Assembly: GCA_013397795.1 (NCBI GenBank)
Contig: VZTJ01001577.1
Span: 686,271 to 750,270, forward strand
Direction of reading: 5' to 3'
From: Orthonyx spaldingii
Lineage: Eukaryota > Chordata > Aves > Passeriformes > Orthonychidae
Length of the DNA stretch: 64,000 nucleotides
Each line of letters begins with the position of its first letter. Positions within the stretch are counted from its first letter, which is position 1. The notes under the pieces were generated by a model. It searched no databases. It saw only the letters and a program-made list of their open reading frames with translations, and was not told the origin of the DNA. The translations under genes were made by a program, and so were the position numbers. This document shows positions 12,201 to 26,900 of the stretch, piece after piece.

Positions 12201-14378
12201 GGAAATGTGCTTTCAGATAGTCTCTGCATAAGTTTTTCATTACTACCTGACACATCAGAGCATTTAATTACCAAGAACATCCTAGTGAATTGTACTTTTA
12301 CTAGTGCAATGTACTCATCTGCCCAGCAAACAGAAAGCAGCTGCTATTTCCTTCAGAAATTTGCCAGTATATAAAATATGCCAGATAGCATCCTGCATAT
12401 TTTGAGACAGCTTGCCTTTAGCGTTATGCTTGGCTTTATCTACTAGGTTACATGCAGGTTTTGTAGGTTAGTGTAACAAAATTTCAGTCTCTTTACTTTC
12501 AATGTATTGTCAATAGAGTAAGCATTGCTTTAAAATGGTGTGCTGAAGTACTGACAGTAGAGAACGGGGTTACATTCTAAGTAGTCACACTGCTTTACAG
12601 ACTTTTTCAAGAATATATATACAGCCTTTGCAGAGGAATGTATATGTTTTCTGTATGGAATTCTTCAGTACCATCATCCAGATGCAATAGTCCTTTCTAG
12701 TCAGTCCTGGGATCTACACACGTACAAAGTCAGAGGAGGAAGGAAATATGATTGCCTAATTTAGAATAATTGTGATTATAAGAGAGATTTCAATTTAGTG
12801 TGGATTCTGTAGTCTGTGCTCAAACTCCATTTTTCAAAGTCAATAGACTGAGTTATTTATTAAGAGCAGAATGAAGCAGTTTTTGCTTTTTATATATGCA
12901 GAGAACAATGAAAAGTCATGTATGGAATGTCAGCAGGCCTTCCTTCCAGGAGACTGATCCAGAAGGGAAACAGCTGGAGTTCTGCTTTTTTACTGTGGTT
13001 CTGCAATGTTTACATAGTCTGAAAGAACTGGAGTTGCTGTAGAATAAGAAAACAGTTATTGGTATCTTTCTTTCAATGTTGAGGGAAGATCTTACTGGAA
13101 AAATATTTTTGAACTATAACATGGAAAAGGACTGTGTTAGAAACAGTGTAAAATTTGACCTGGTTTTTTTCCTCTCTATTTTATTTCAAACAGTTACATT
13201 TTATTAACATTTTGTGTATAGTGGATTTCATGTGCACAGGCCCTAATTATAATGTCCAAAAAAACCCCCAGTTTAGCACTCTGGACAAAACTGTAATAAG
13301 AAACTGTTGCACAGATATAAAAAAGAAAGAATGTTTTCCTCAAGGGAGATACAGATATGGAAAAAAAATTGATCACAAGGGTTAGCTCCTGAAATCACTC
13401 CTGCATGAGTGAAGATTGAAGAATCCTGCATTGCTGTCACCCATATTTCTACTATTCTGTAGAAATGAAGGCAAAGATGTTTGGTTTCGAAGACGTGCCA
13501 TTTCAAACTCCACTTTTAGAATTGGAGAAGTTGTTTTAGTCACAGGGTTAGGCTCCTAAGACAGGTATCTCTTCTCAGACTACTGTTAGCTGAGATGTTT
13601 TCTGAATGGAATAAAAATATCTACAGGGTCTTCAGTACTACGCCTGTGAAGGCACATTTTACAAATGAAGAAAATATGTTTGCATAGCTTCTCTTTAGTT
13701 TCAATCTGTGCTCTTTAGAGCCTAGAAGTCCTCCACACTTTACTGTTCTAGATTTGTGGCATACTAGATGCTTCATTACATTTTAAAATCAGGCTGTAAA
13801 TAGTAGTGTTTTTCTAGATGTTATTGTCTGTAAATCTCAAACCTGTGTGTGAAATACATCCTCTTTTAAAATTTGAATACTTTTTTCCAAACCAAATGGA
13901 AAAATGAAAATCAGAACACTTTCTTCAGCAGTCCATTGCATGCAGATGAAGGAGGTGTTCTTGCAAGGATAGTCATGTAAGCTGTTAAGCCAAAGTTCAG
14001 GTGAAGAAAAGAAAACTCTATTTGATCGTAGTGACTTCACTATCTTCCCCTCCACTTCCCCTTCCCCTTAAAATGTTCTTTTTGTTTATTTATTTCTTTT
14101 TATTCCTAACACGTCTGCACTGGGTAATGATATGCAACCTGACATCATGCTGGCTGTAAAAAGACTATACCAACCTCCTGCAGAATTTTATTTAGTAGAA
14201 AATTCACTTGACTGTCTAAGTCAAGTCATATATTTCAGGTAAAGAAAAAGACTGAACTAGTCACAGGTGTTTAAAGTTACTATTCCATTCATAATGCTTT
14301 CAACTATCAGAACCTGTAATGTATGGCTTATTTTTTCACTTACTTATCCAGAACTTAATTAGTGTGTTTCCATTTTAG
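9233..14378 (+). other. AOPEP intron, nothing recognised
   Basis: A 5.1-kb AT-rich intron. It holds a few short A or T runs (for example 9364-9376) but no CR1, LTR, RNA gene or exon that I can support. Short open frames near 10578, 11801 and 13837 have no recognisable domains. Confidence 0.82.
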
Positions 14379-14481
14379 GCCCAAAAAGGAGAGCACAGGA
14401 GAATTGAGTGAGTCTGGAGCCTCTGTTGTCAAATATGGTCTTAAAGCAGAAAAAGTCTTCATGCAGGTTCACTATTTAAAG
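14379..14481 (+). CDS. AOPEP: AOPEP exon with the catalytic tyrosine segment (FMQVHYLK)
   Basis: This 103-base exon begins with the base that completes the split arginine codon, then reads PKKESTGELSESGASVVKYG followed by LKAEKVFMQVHYLK. The tyrosine in VHYLK (codon 14473-14475), followed by KG across the next junction, aligns with the VPYEKG motif of leukotriene A4 hydrolase. In that relative this is the tyrosine that stabilises the transition state, so I infer it is the catalytic tyrosine here. The first half, around ESTGELSESGAS, is the less conserved surface part. The exon ends exactly on an AAG codon with donor gtgagt. The next exon is only 106 bases away. A longer open frame that runs through this exon into the intron is not a separate gene. 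Confidence 0.96.
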
Positions 14482-14587
14482 GTGAGTGTTGTCAGCCGAT
14501 TTTTAGTGAAATTGCTTTATGAATATCATAAAGACTTCTGTCTTCTAGACATCAGCAAATTCATAGCTTCTGCCTTAATTTTTGCAG
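14482..14587 (+). other. AOPEP 106-bp short intron
   Basis: Bounded by gtgagt and ttttgcag, this intron is only 106 bases, near the practical minimum for vertebrate introns, whereas its neighbours are 5-6 kb. The flanking exons both match AOPEP in phase 0, so the boundaries are secure. Confidence 0.95.
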
Positions 14588-14695
14588 GGTTATTTTCTTT
14601 TACGATCTCTGGCAAGGACAATAGGAGAGATCTCATACCTTGCATCTTTACGGAAATTTGTCGTTAAGTTCCATGGGCAGCTCGTCCTTTCTCAG
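14588..14695 (+). CDS. AOPEP: AOPEP exon, helical segment after the catalytic tyrosine
   Basis: This 108-base exon encodes 36 residues in phase 0: it opens with GYFLLRSLARTIGEISYLAS and closes with LRKFVVKFHGQLVLSQ. The human counterpart, from memory, has the same length and the same GYFLLR, LRKFV and FHGQL landmarks. In the M1 fold this is the helix pair after the catalytic tyrosine, which helps build the substrate cleft. The middle (ARTIGEISYLAS) is the most diverged part. The acceptor is atttttgcag; the donor is gtattg. The upstream intron is very short, so the two exons are probably recognised together during splicing. Confidence 0.96.
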
Positions 14696-17600
14696 GTATT
14701 GTACTTGGGCTTGTTCTTCACCTTTTGGAAAAACAAATGACCTAAACTTCTGGATTGGCTACCTAAATCATCACTTCTGTTTGTGGTGTAAAGGGAGAGG
14801 CAACTGTAATTTGGCAATAAAGGTAAAATTCCTACCTGCTAGAGGACAGAACATTTTTTTCATGGTGGCACTTCAATCAGACACCCTGCTAGTATCCAAT
14901 AATATAAACAATGAGTGATTTGTTTCTTAACATGATACTTCAAAAGATTAATGTTCATAGGTACTGATGTTGTCAAAGATAGGATCATTTACCATACTGG
15001 AACTATCTCCTGTAATCTTTTAGCTTGTGGTTTTTGGTTGTGATCAGTCAGTCTTTTCCCTGATTTCTCTCTGTTTCTGAAAGAGAAGAAATTATACTTC
15101 TGAATTTATTTTCTTCCTCTCTGCATGCTGTTTCGTTCAGTGCTTATAATTTCACCATCTTTCTTATAAGGACAAAGCCAGCTAGGGTTATAAGTAGAAA
15201 TTTACCTCCCACTAGGTCTTTCTGTAAAAGTCATGTAACTACTAGCTGTAGTTTTGTTTTGATTTAGAAAATTACAAAACTCTCTGAGCCCAAAGTTCTA
15301 GGACTCCTGTCACTGGTGATGAATCCAGCTTGTGCAAATAACACTGCAGCTTCTTGCTTCCGTAATGCTGTGAAAACAACCATTCATGGGGGTGTCTGTG
15401 AACCAGGCCACTGAATTCATCATAGTGAAAAACAGGTCTGGAACAAAACGCATGACACAACAAATATTTAACATTGCTAGAAGAGCAGTGTAATTGACAG
15501 TGAGAGGCAAGAGAAGAGAAGAGGTATGAGTGACTTTCTGAAACCACCTTCTTTGCTGAAAACTGTCTTATGATTGAAATCTTTGAGGATATTCAGGACA
15601 GTAATAAATGTCTCCTTGAAACACAGAGTAAGGGCCTCTGATTTTGTGTAACTGGAGTCTAACCCTTGCTGTTTCTTCCAGCCACAGTGATTCTTTGTTT
15701 GCGTGCTTGCTGTTTTGAATCTCACGCTTATGGGGTGAGATGTATGCCCAGGTGTCTTACAAATAGCTTACAGACCTGTGATTTCTTTTGAATGTCAGGT
15801 CACCCAGAAGTTAGGAGCAGTGCTCTTAACACAGCAATTCTGCCATGTGGAGGAATGTTTGGGGTGTTAAGGGAGTTAACACTGCTGCAGCTGTTTCCTG
15901 TGCCATGTTATTGAGACCGTGAGCAGTTACATTTGGCATAGTGTGGAAAATGCCAGTGACTGTATGAGCTTTGTCTACATTATGGTGTCCAAAACCATAA
16001 AAATGATGCTGCGCTATTACACAGCTGGAAGAATTTTGAAAATTACAGAAGTCATGAGACTGCTAGCAACTAGAAGAAGCCCAGTGTTTTAAGCTGGTAG
16101 TAAGAAAGGTGCTCATATTTTTGTAAGAAAATGTTAGCTTGTTGTTCCTGGTTGATGTGGGTAAGTTGTGTCCGTAGACTGTTTGAATGCTGCAAAATGT
16201 TCATCAGATTGTACTACTAATCATGGTAGCTAGCTGACACATAATTCAGCAAAACTAGAGACTTCTCCCTTTGTCTAGCTATGAAATGTCAGTTTGTAGC
16301 TTACCTACTCCAGTCTCCTAAGATGAAATACTACACCCAGAAACATCCATTTCAGTTATTGGATATAAAACTACTCAGTGTTTTGTTACTGGATTATTGA
16401 AGCAAAAGTTAAACTTTTTTTTCTTATGCTACCTTTTATTTGGATATATGCAATATGTCCATAACTATGTGCTTAACGTATACAAAGAATAAAAAAAAGG
16501 TACTTTCTTTCATTTGGAAATACCACTTGATATGGTGGAGAAAGAGTGTTGTACATTAGAACTGCTGTTGTTTGCATTTGTGCTTTTACCTTGTTTTACA
16601 TCAGCCTAAATCCAGCTCCTAGTGAAGTTATTGGGAAGAGAATTTTAACATCATACTGGGTTTTGGTCACTAAAAAATACAGCTGGGACAGGGCTATACC
16701 CACTTTAAATGCATTTTCTGTCTTTGTAAGAAATCTGTGCAATTGAATTTATGTTGGGGTCTGGTATAGGTAGATAAGGAATCACAGCAGGAATTGTAAA
16801 CACAGGAGCAATGAAGTCAAGTTAGTATAAAGTTTCTTATTCAAGATTCTTCTTGAACAAACATGCTGTCAGTGTTTAGATGAATAAAAGATTTAAAATA
16901 AATAGAGGTGCAAATGTAAGTTTAAATATTATAGTGCTGTACTTTCACCTTGTCCAAAATAACTGTAAAAGTTCCCAGGCTTAGAAATTGTGAGAATGAG
17001 GGAAAGTAAAACAGTGAAAAATTGCCCATATTATGAATACTAGTCTTGTTTTCAGCAGTGTTAGTAGTAATTTTCCTAGATGGGAGCTGCAGGTGCAAGG
17101 AAATTACTTCAGATGTGAAACATTAATCAGTTGGCCTTTTTCCTTCATTTTGATTGCATGCTCTGTATGTTTTTAATAGTAGCTTTATTTTAGTTGAGTT
17201 AGCAACAGATAAGTAAAGCAAACCTGGAATCTTCGAGAAGGATTGAAAAAAAATATTCCATTTTTCTTTTTATGAGAGAATTCACTTACTAGTTGCTTTG
17301 AGTGAATTTTTAAAATAATGATTGGAGTGGTTTTGACTATAAATAAAAAAAAAGAAGCACAAGTTGCTGGTACTCCTAACAGAGTTAAAGCTGTTGTTCC
17401 ATCTTGAAATAAGAATACCGTGGAAAGTAAATTGTTTGCAGACTTTAATTTTCATGTGCTTCTGTCTGTTACAATGGACAACAAACTGATTTTTGATGAA
17501 AGCTAGTCAGTGGTTCCATCACATGGGGCTTACACTGTTAAGCTGTTTGGCTGATGATTGCTGCCTGAAATAGAACATGTTGTGGGAGAGTCTTGTTTAC

Positions 17601-20600
17601 TCTTGATAGAAAGTTGTCGTCTTTGAGGGTACATTCTGGAATTGTCACCAAAAGTAAGGAAGATGTCTAGGGAGGGAATTCCAAATAAACAGGAACCTGG
17701 GAAGAGTGCTCATTATTTTTTTTTTTGCCACCCTGATGGGACAAATTGATATTTACTGCTTAGTTATATCATTTACAAACTGCATATTTTTTAGGAATAG
17801 TTGAACTTTGAGTGGATAATTCCTTCAAGGAATTGGATGCAAGTGTAGTTGAAGTTTATTTGTTGCCAAGTAAATGTCCATTTGGATCTATCACTCTTAG
17901 TCATGACATCTCCATTGTTTTTATGCACTCCATTATATTTCAGTCAGACAGTTTAAGCAAAAGTATTTGTTAGTTGTAGCCTACTTGATATCTGGATTTG
18001 AGGTTTTCATATGAAGACATAATTTGTCTTTTAATACTGAGTGTTCTTTATTTGATATCAGTATTCATGATCAGAGAGAGGTACTTGCCTGATGCTCCAA
18101 AACAGTTCAAGAGTAGAAACTTGCTGGCCATTGCTCAAGATAAAAATTGGAGTAATAATAAAACATCTTTTGTCATTAAATAAAAGGTCTTCTAACCTCA
18201 CATATATCCAGTTACTGCTATAAGCAACCTTCATTTCCAGTTACTTCTTCAATCTCCTTCTCAGTTTTTGGGTCCTCTTAGCTTTTGTCTCAGACACAGT
18301 ACATCCGTTAAGAGTGCAGAGAAAATTTCTCCTTAATGTCAAATTCACAGTCTGTATCCAAATTTGATCTACCCAGCAGCAGTCCAGTGTTACAGTTGTG
18401 ATTAAAGTTGTTGTCTTCAGTCAGGACTATGGTGAGAGCACACAAGAGTCACCAGGGAATGTAATTATGAGGGACTGGCAGATCCTTAGCAAATGTGTTG
18501 AATTCATTTTTTCAATGGCTTTTTCAGTTTGGTCAAATGTCAGTATAATTCCACAAACTTCAGAATAACAGTTTCTTTATCTAGGAAAAAGTTGCTTTTC
18601 TAGCCTCTGGGTCTCTAGCCAGGTAAGAACAACAGTAGTATATAAGGAGGTGAGATTATTCGATCATATGAATATAAGTCAGTTTGTTAATATTGCAATG
18701 TGGTAACATGTGGTTTCTAGCTCACATATTCTTTATGCCTTCATTGAATTACTTGCAACAAAGACAAAAATCCAAACTATAATTTGTTTTATGATCTGAT
18801 CCAGAATTTATTTATGATTACCCTGGTCATCCACAAGTCTTTGCTTCAAAGTGTAAAATAACTAAAGCATCTTAAAGAAGTAGCATCACATCTTAAAACC
18901 CCACACATTATTCTCTGACTTTTCTCCTGGACACTTGTGAACCATTTCATCTGCAGAGGAGGAAAAAGTAACCTGGGAGTAAAATTTCACTCCAGATGGT
19001 TGAAATGGCAAAATTATAAACAACTGAAAAGTCAGACCTGTAATGAGATGTGTCATGCAGACTTGATAACAGGCAAATGTTAAAAGCTATGCTAATATGA
19101 GGCAAGTGGTAATTTGTTTTCCTACTCTGTTTTGGAGCATCGAAACAGGAGCAGTTAAAGTAAGATAAAATAGATTAATCCTAATATTAAGAAGGTGTCT
19201 AGAATGATGGTTACTGCCTTATTCTTAATAGATATTTGGAAAAAATGAAGACAGCTTTAATCACAAAGAAGATGCTTAATTTCGTAGTATAGTATACAGT
19301 TTATAAAACCATCCAGATATCCAGAGGTATCCATAAGTGCACTGTGTGATTGATTATGAAAAGCTGATGGAATCTAACCAGGAAATCTAGCTGAATTAAT
19401 GTATACACAGTGCACATAGTGTGAAGGATGACCACTTCAGGTTTACTATTCACACACTTTTGAAGCAACTCTAATTATGATCTTTTCATATTCTTTATTT
19501 GCATGTAAGCTTACTCTGTATCTCCAGCAAAATTTCCACAAGTGGAAAGCAACAGTAGTTCTCTGTTTACATACAGAATAATATAATGTTTACATACAGC
19601 AAAACTACAAGTAGTTGTATGAAATAAGGGGATATCACATTTTATCATGATGTCTGCAATATACTGTGGTTGGGACTCCTGTCACAGTTAGTGATGGCAT
19701 TCTTGCCACAGCAATGCTGAGCCCAGCACTGGGTAATTTACTTTGTGTCATAAGCCAATTTTGCAGCAATTGCAACACAGTCTGAATCTCCCTTATGATC
19801 TAAAGAAGGAAGGCTTAACTGTGTTGTTGGTAGTTTCACTTGTGCAATCAATCTTACTTTGATTCCCTAACAATGCCATACTCAGACAGAGAAACAGCAT
19901 CCTTTGCTGATTGTTATGGCATGGTCCATAGGTAAAAGATTTCTGCCTTATAGGAAACATTCTTCAAGACCTTAGAGAGCAACAATTTACAATCAAAAGG
20001 CAGCCTTTACTCATGTACTGAAGTGAGGAACATTGTTAGCTTATGAAACCTGTCTGCACAAAGATTAGTGTTAATAAAGTGGATGCATTGGTTTTATGAA
20101 ACAGCATATAAATGAATAAGTCATATTAATAAATCCTGTTATTATAAGGTTGTTCAAAGGAGTGTATTCTGTCAAAGTGATTGTCATTCAAATTAGGTTG
20201 TGTAGAACATAGGGCGCCAGAGAACCTTTTAGTGATGTCAGGTGTAACTTTCTTAAGAGGGCTTAGCATACTGATATTAAGTGAGGATGATATTAATGCT
20301 CTTCCACTGGCATTGCATCATCTTTGTAAAACCATGAAAGAAATTCTAGCTACCTTTTATTTGAAGAATTTACTCCTTAGGTAATGTGGTTATCAGCAAT
20401 ATTGTGAACTTTGTCATGAAATGAGGAGTAGGTGTGATCTAATCAGGCATGTGCACTAAGAAAGAAAAAGCTTTATGTAGTTATGTAATTAAGGACAGCG
20501 TGATAACATGTGAAGAGAGTGTAAACACCCTTAATTTTGGTGTTTCTTAACTTTTATATGTGAATCTGCATCCTTTAACAGTTTTAAATGTAGTGTGTGT

Positions 20601-20895
20601 GTATTATAGATAAAAGTAGGAATGTGGGATTGTGTTAAAATAGTCAGCAAGCTTTTCAAGCCCATTTTCTTTCAATATTGACATTTCTTGGTTGAGTGGG
20701 TTGGAAAACTGACAATAAAATGTATATTATATAAATAACAACATACCCTATATTGTCTGTATATCATCATAGTGTATATATAAACTTCTTTCTCATCATT
20801 CTGTTATCTGTAGTCTTTAATCTCTCACTAGAAGTGGAGACACAGGGTTATGGCTTCGTAAACATATTAACTGTGCTGCTCTGTTCATTTTCCAG
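14696..20895 (+). other. AOPEP intron, nothing recognised
   Basis: A 6.2-kb AT-rich intron. I see no interspersed repeat family or RNA gene. The open frames near 15272-15725 (antisense), 16546 and 17998 lack any known domain. Confidence 0.82.
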
Positions 20896-20939
20896 GATTT
20901 TCTTACTATGCTGTTGGAAGACATCCCTAAACAGAAAGG
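20896..20939 (+). CDS. AOPEP: AOPEP short exon (DFLTMLLEDIPKQK)
   Basis: This 44-base exon reads DFLTMLLEDIPKQK and leaves two bases (GG) of a split glycine codon. The human sequence I recall has a closely similar 14-residue stretch starting DFLQMLLE. The acceptor is preceded by ttcattttccag and the donor is gtgagt, both strong. The split codon is completed by the first base of the exon at 27124, and the two exons together give 105 bases (35 codons). The segment is the start of the domain linker that leads to the C-terminal helical repeats. Confidence 0.94.
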
Positions 20940-23900
20940 GTGAGTAAGAACTGGGCTTGAAAAGCCAAAGAAATATGCAGAAATAAGATTTTAAGATATT
21001 CTAGCCGGTAATAGGACTAATACTAGCCTGAAAATTCCCATTACATATATACACAAAAAATTATGAGACATGATGTGGTTTTGCTATACCCTTCTCTCCC
21101 TGAGCAGTGCCTTTAATTTACATGTTAGGTCAGAGGTGATGTCCTGTGTTTGCTATGCAATCTGAAGTGCCAGGAATAGCTGCTTGCTCAAATTAACCTG
21201 TGATCCTGCTGCCAGCTGCTTTTGGCACATGGCACCCTAAAGCAAGGATGCCAGAACTTTGCTGTGAATCTGGGGTACCAGAGAAGATGGATTTTTTCAA
21301 GAAGTAGTCTTGTACCATCCCCTCCCTGTCATACATTGTGCCACATGAGGAAAGATAGAAAACATGAATGGAAATCCAGCATAAATTGCCTGACATGTCC
21401 TTCAAAATCCTCTTGTGTGTGACTGTGATGGGTTGAAGATGATAATTTTGACTCTGTCCCTGCTTATATGTTGATTTGTTCTGTGCTATTATAGACCGTG
21501 CTACAAATCACATTCTTTTGTAGTGGAGCTTTACATATTAGAGTTTTAAAAATAAAGTATTCACTTGAAAAGTATGATTTTGAGGGCAAAGATTCCAAAA
21601 GTGTTCATAACTCTGCATGAGTGGTTTGGAGAGAAAAAAAAAGATGATAATCATGGCAGTCAAATGTATTGAGTTTTTTAGTGGAACACTTCTATTCCTG
21701 ATGGTTGAGGAACAGGGAAGCTAGTTATCATTGAGAAAATGTGTTTTGTGGCATCTCAAGTTTATGTTGGGAACTGCTATGTTCTCGAATGATGTATATA
21801 ATTCAATATAGTTTCTAGCTCAAATATTATTTGGTATATTATATGGAATAGATGTGAATGTGATTTTTTAAATGGTATGATTATACATTGGTTTGTTAAA
21901 AAAACTTGTATTCCTTCCTTTTATTTTTCACTTGTGTTTCTCTGAGCTCCAGTGCAAAATGTTGTTGCATAAGCATCCATTTTTCTCCCTAAAAATGTAC
22001 TTACACTTCCAGTGAGGCTATTGCAAAAGAAGTATGACTCCATTTGTGATGCATCACATTCCAGAATGTGTGAAAGAAATTTCAGATGTATGGTAATTCG
22101 TTTTGGAGTCAGATATATAGCATATCTGAACTATATATTGCCAAAATTACTTGGCAGATAGCAGCAGCAATGCAATGAATAATAGAGTATCTTGATATAC
22201 AGAAGGCCTTTATTTCTTACCTGCTTGGAGGATGTTTTTATCATTCTTGAATACATTCTGTGGCTAGTACAGAAATGCTCACTTGAGGTAAAAGAAAAGG
22301 GAGGAAACATAAAAATTAAATATTTTTAGAAATCATCAGCTGATGAGTACTTTTTTGCACAAAGTTTGATGTAGGAATGAAGTGCATTTCAATATTAGAG
22401 AAAAAATTCTTTGTAGCACACAAAACTTCCCAGGCTTGTGCAATTCTATCAAGTCAAATTTAAATGTTTAAACTACATGCTTCAAACTTGACAAATATTA
22501 AGTACTCTAATACACTGAAGTTTGTAATGGAGGCTGGACTTAATCATAAAAAAAAAAAAAAAAAAGAAGTAAAGAGACATTTGTAGTAGGTAATCAAACC
22601 AAATCCTGCCCTCAGCTGTGACAACAGGGGCAAGCTATGTAGCTAGTAATAGAATTTGGCTTATGGGAGACTTTTGTAATGAGAACAGGATGATCATTGG
22701 CAGAAAATGATCATGAAACTGTGGAAATTCTCTGTAGTTATTTCATTGTAGTAATATAACTTTAGCTTTCTACTATTGGATACAGAGACTGGATCTAAAA
22801 GATTCTTACCTTCAAATACTTAATTCCTTTACTTTTTATTCAAAGGAGATATTTTAGTATATTCCCAGTGACGAGTAACTCCAAGCTCCAGATGTAACTT
22901 TTTACTGATTTTTACTGCCTTCTGTACTCAGAGGAGGAGAGTTTTATGCCTCCTTTATAAGGCTACTTCACTTCCTGCTCTGACTCAATTATAATGGCAT
23001 GTTAGCTGTAGGAATCCATGCTGTGAGACAGGATCCTTCTGTTTCTGGACTGCAGATGAATACTGACATCAGATAAGCTGAGCAGTACCTTCTGGTCCTT
23101 TATAATTTCTTAACTTGCCTTTAAAACAGATTATTTGTCTGAGTGAAGGACTAATGGAAAGAACGACAAATATTGATCATTATCCTTCTCTGTTTACAAA
23201 GTCTTTTAAAATACTACATGTGCTGGCTAGAGTCTCCCATTATCTTGGCCTTTTTGTGGAAAACCTACAGTACTTCCCAGCTGTAACTGAGGCATTTTAT
23301 TTACTCATATAATTTGGAACTTCACTACATTGAAACAAACCAAACAAATGAAACACCAAGAAACTCCGTTCTTATGTGTCTGTATATCAGAGTGCACTAG
23401 ATTTGATAAAACTTCCATGGCTCTATTCTCCCCAAGGCTTATACCAATAGTCTTTGCTGCAAGTTGATCCTTTCCACATCTGCCCAACATGTGAGCTGTG
23501 CAAAGAATCAGTGTTTCCCCCTGTGACAGACGGTTTCACCAGTCTTAGATAAGTCAGAGTTGCTGTTTGTGCAGCTACCTTATGACTGCAAAATTTTTTT
23601 GAGCAGGTCGGTTCTGCTCTTAGGGGTTTTCTGCTGGTATTTTTTATTTCATTTTATTCAATAAAGTAAAAAAATCTACTAATAAGCTATGGTCTTAATA
23701 ATACATGATAGACAAAGGAAGGCTTGTGTTATAGCTCTGCTATTTGTACTGTTAATAACCCAGATTCACTAACCACATTCCTTGGATGTCTTCACAAATT
23801 GTCAATTAAGTGCTAAAATAATGCTGCAGTTTCAAACTACTCAGCTATATAGGTGTATTTCTTTCTTCCATGTTTGCTTTCTTTGATTCACGTGCACATT

Positions 23901-26900
23901 GTTGTGAATGTGGTGATTTTGAATGAAACAAACAGCTGGTAGGCACCTAACTACTGAAGCCAGTCATTGCAAAAAATTATTCCCAGTGGTTTTGATTCCT
24001 CAATTTTTTTTTAATAAGCTAAAATATATACGTTGGATAAAATCCAAAGAAAATTTACATGCAGATCTAGTTAAAAGAATCACTAATCAGTCATTCTGTT
24101 TTGATTTGCTCTAACTATGCCTCCATATTTAGCTGGAATAGCTTACTTTGAAAATTACTGACATGTATGAATGTATGATGAAGCAGATATGCTTGTTTAA
24201 GTATTTTCAGTTGTATGTGGCAGACTTTTCTATCTTCATTTACCCTAAAAAAAGAGTTGCACACTTTCATGGTTTTTTCTCCTTGATTTAGGCATTAAGT
24301 GGGTTTATGTTAAAGTTGTAGAGTACCTTAGAGCCTCGTGCAATGAAAACTTGATGTATAGCCATCTTTTATAATGCTAATTTTCAAATTATCATTAATG
24401 TTAGTATTTTACAGACTTTGTATTAAAGTGTTGAATCTGATCTATATGTGTGATGTTAGGAAATCATTCCTAGGCTGATTGGCTTATCATCTAAACAAAT
24501 AGACACGGGATGACATAATGGATGTAATCACATTTTCATTTTATGGTAGGGAACTGTTGCACAAGGCAACTGAAGAATCTTGTTCTTGTAAGAGTTAGAG
24601 TGCTAATCAGCTCAACCCAGATCCCACTGTCCAATACAGAACCTTAACCAGAAGGCCATTCAGGAATTCACACAAACACCAGATTTAAGTCCTTATAGAT
24701 GCTTAACTGCAACGTAAGCAGGTGGTAAATGCCCTTACTGAACTGCAGCCTCTACAAATATCAGGCTCTCTGTGCTTTCTCTAGGACACTAATTTTGAGA
24801 TGGCAATCTGTGAATGATAAATTTTTCAGGGTTATTTCTAAGCCAAACAATTCAGTAGAAGCCTTCCCAACATCTTCATAGTTCTTCAGTACTGACACTT
24901 CAGAGATTCAGAGTAGATCCGTCCAATAGTCTGCTCATTACTAATACTTTTTTTTTTTTTAAATGGTGAACACCTCTTAAGTGCTGAAACAAGTTGCTTT
25001 TTTTTGGTAGGTGCCAACAAGAATATCCTAATTTGGAATTGAAAAAAGTTGTGTGCAAGTACAAAGAAGATTGCATATGGTCATATGACGGGTGTTGATC
25101 TGAAGCTGTGGGTGCTGCAGGCAGAGAAATAGCAGTGTTGTTGGTTTTGCCCTTGCAAAAAATGACAAAGTTTTAGGAGAGAATGAGAAGCTTTCTAGTG
25201 GTTTCTGCCTGGATTAGTGTGGAGCCAAAACAGTGGGATTCCCCTCAGTGTCATAAGCTCATTTCAAAGCCAGTTTTTGAAATGAAATAGAGTGTATATT
25301 AAACAACAGCTCTGTGTGTAAATGTAACATAGGTTATTTTGCAGACATTTTTTTTTCTCACACTATAGGTTTAGTTTCTGGGAATGGTGGGAAAAAGGAT
25401 TAACTGGCATTGTGAGACTGTGTTTCTTATCCCTTGGTAAGACAAGTTAAATGTGCAACTAAGGGAATTTCTCCCAGTTCCTGGCTCTGCTTCAGCTTTA
25501 GAACACTAAAAGCTGCATTGGTTTAATTCATGCCAATTATTTAATTCACTTTATTATTAATAACAAATAACAAGAGACAGAATAAATTATACAATCTAAG
25601 TGATCCACCTTTGCCTAGATAAAATTCTGGTATCTGATTTTAAGCTAGTCCTGTATGCATCCTTTTTAGTAACCAGACAGAAATAAGAAATCAAGACCAT
25701 CATCTTATTCTGGGGAAAGTAAATTGACTGACTGGAAATATTTCTGTCTATCTCTGTTCCCTGTCTAGGGACTCAGCTTAACTAACTTAAGACTACACAC
25801 GAATTTTTAGAGCACAATGGTAAAGTGAAGATAATTATAGTCTGAGTGATACAGCAGTCAAATGTTCTAAATTGAATAAGTTGGTACAAAGAACAAGTCT
25901 GGATCTTTAGTAATTTATTTTAATGTAGAACACTACACAAACACCACATATATGTTCTATTTTCTGTAGAAAATTGATTTATATAGTGATCTAACACACA
26001 CAATGGTAGTTTCCTGAAAATTCAGAATCCTGGCTATGTAGAAATGCTCCTTCTTGACTGCTGTGATTATTTGATTCATATGATAAGACAAAAAAATTTT
26101 ATTAGGTTGCTTGCCTTCCTGATTCAGTGCTTGGAAATGGCTGTTCTTTTCATGAATCCTTTGTTGGCTGAGTCTACATTACACATGTGAAAGTAACTTC
26201 AAGCATTAGAATGAGTCTTGCCAAGGCATTACCATGCACAGGACCATACACATTTACATTCTTTAAGGGCTTACTCAACTTCCTTTTCTCAGCACTCGCA
26301 TACGGCTGACTGCATGGACAGTTTGATTTTTAAAATAATTTTTATTTTATTTATTTTTTTTATTTGACTTCCCTGCAAGTTGGTAAGTCTTCAACCAGAG
26401 TTGAAGTAAATGTCTCAGAAGTTGCCTACAAAAGTGCAAGTATAGTTTCTGATTTTGCAAATACTTATGCATGTGGTTATTTCAGTCCCACACAGCTTCA
26501 TCATGGCAAACCATTTCCTTTTGTTGGAGTTCCAGACTACTCTATGATTTCACTGTGAATATTATCAGAATATAAAGAAAGTGCAGAAAAGACAAAACTG
26601 AAGTATATTAGACACTTGGTAACTTTGAGAATTAATATCCATCAGTGCTTTTTAAAACCCAAAGTTTAAGAAAGTTTGTATTTAATTTCATTTTAGTTAG
26701 TATTTTGTCTTTACAGTTGGGCTGCTTCTGTAATAAAACACTGAGTTTGAATGTTTCAGTATAAATTTACTTGAGATTTTTTTCTGTAAAAGAAGCAAAA
26801 ATCCATTTAACAGAAAGCAAAGCACCCATTTGTATTTTACATGTTTCATAAATGCGGTTTAGCACCTAACACTTTCTTTCTCAATCCTTATAAGCACTGA

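Noticed and set aside
14362..14918. Open frames of 92 and 101 residues near the short intron
   Set aside because: The first follows the AOPEP exon into the intron and the second is an out-of-frame reading of the next exon.
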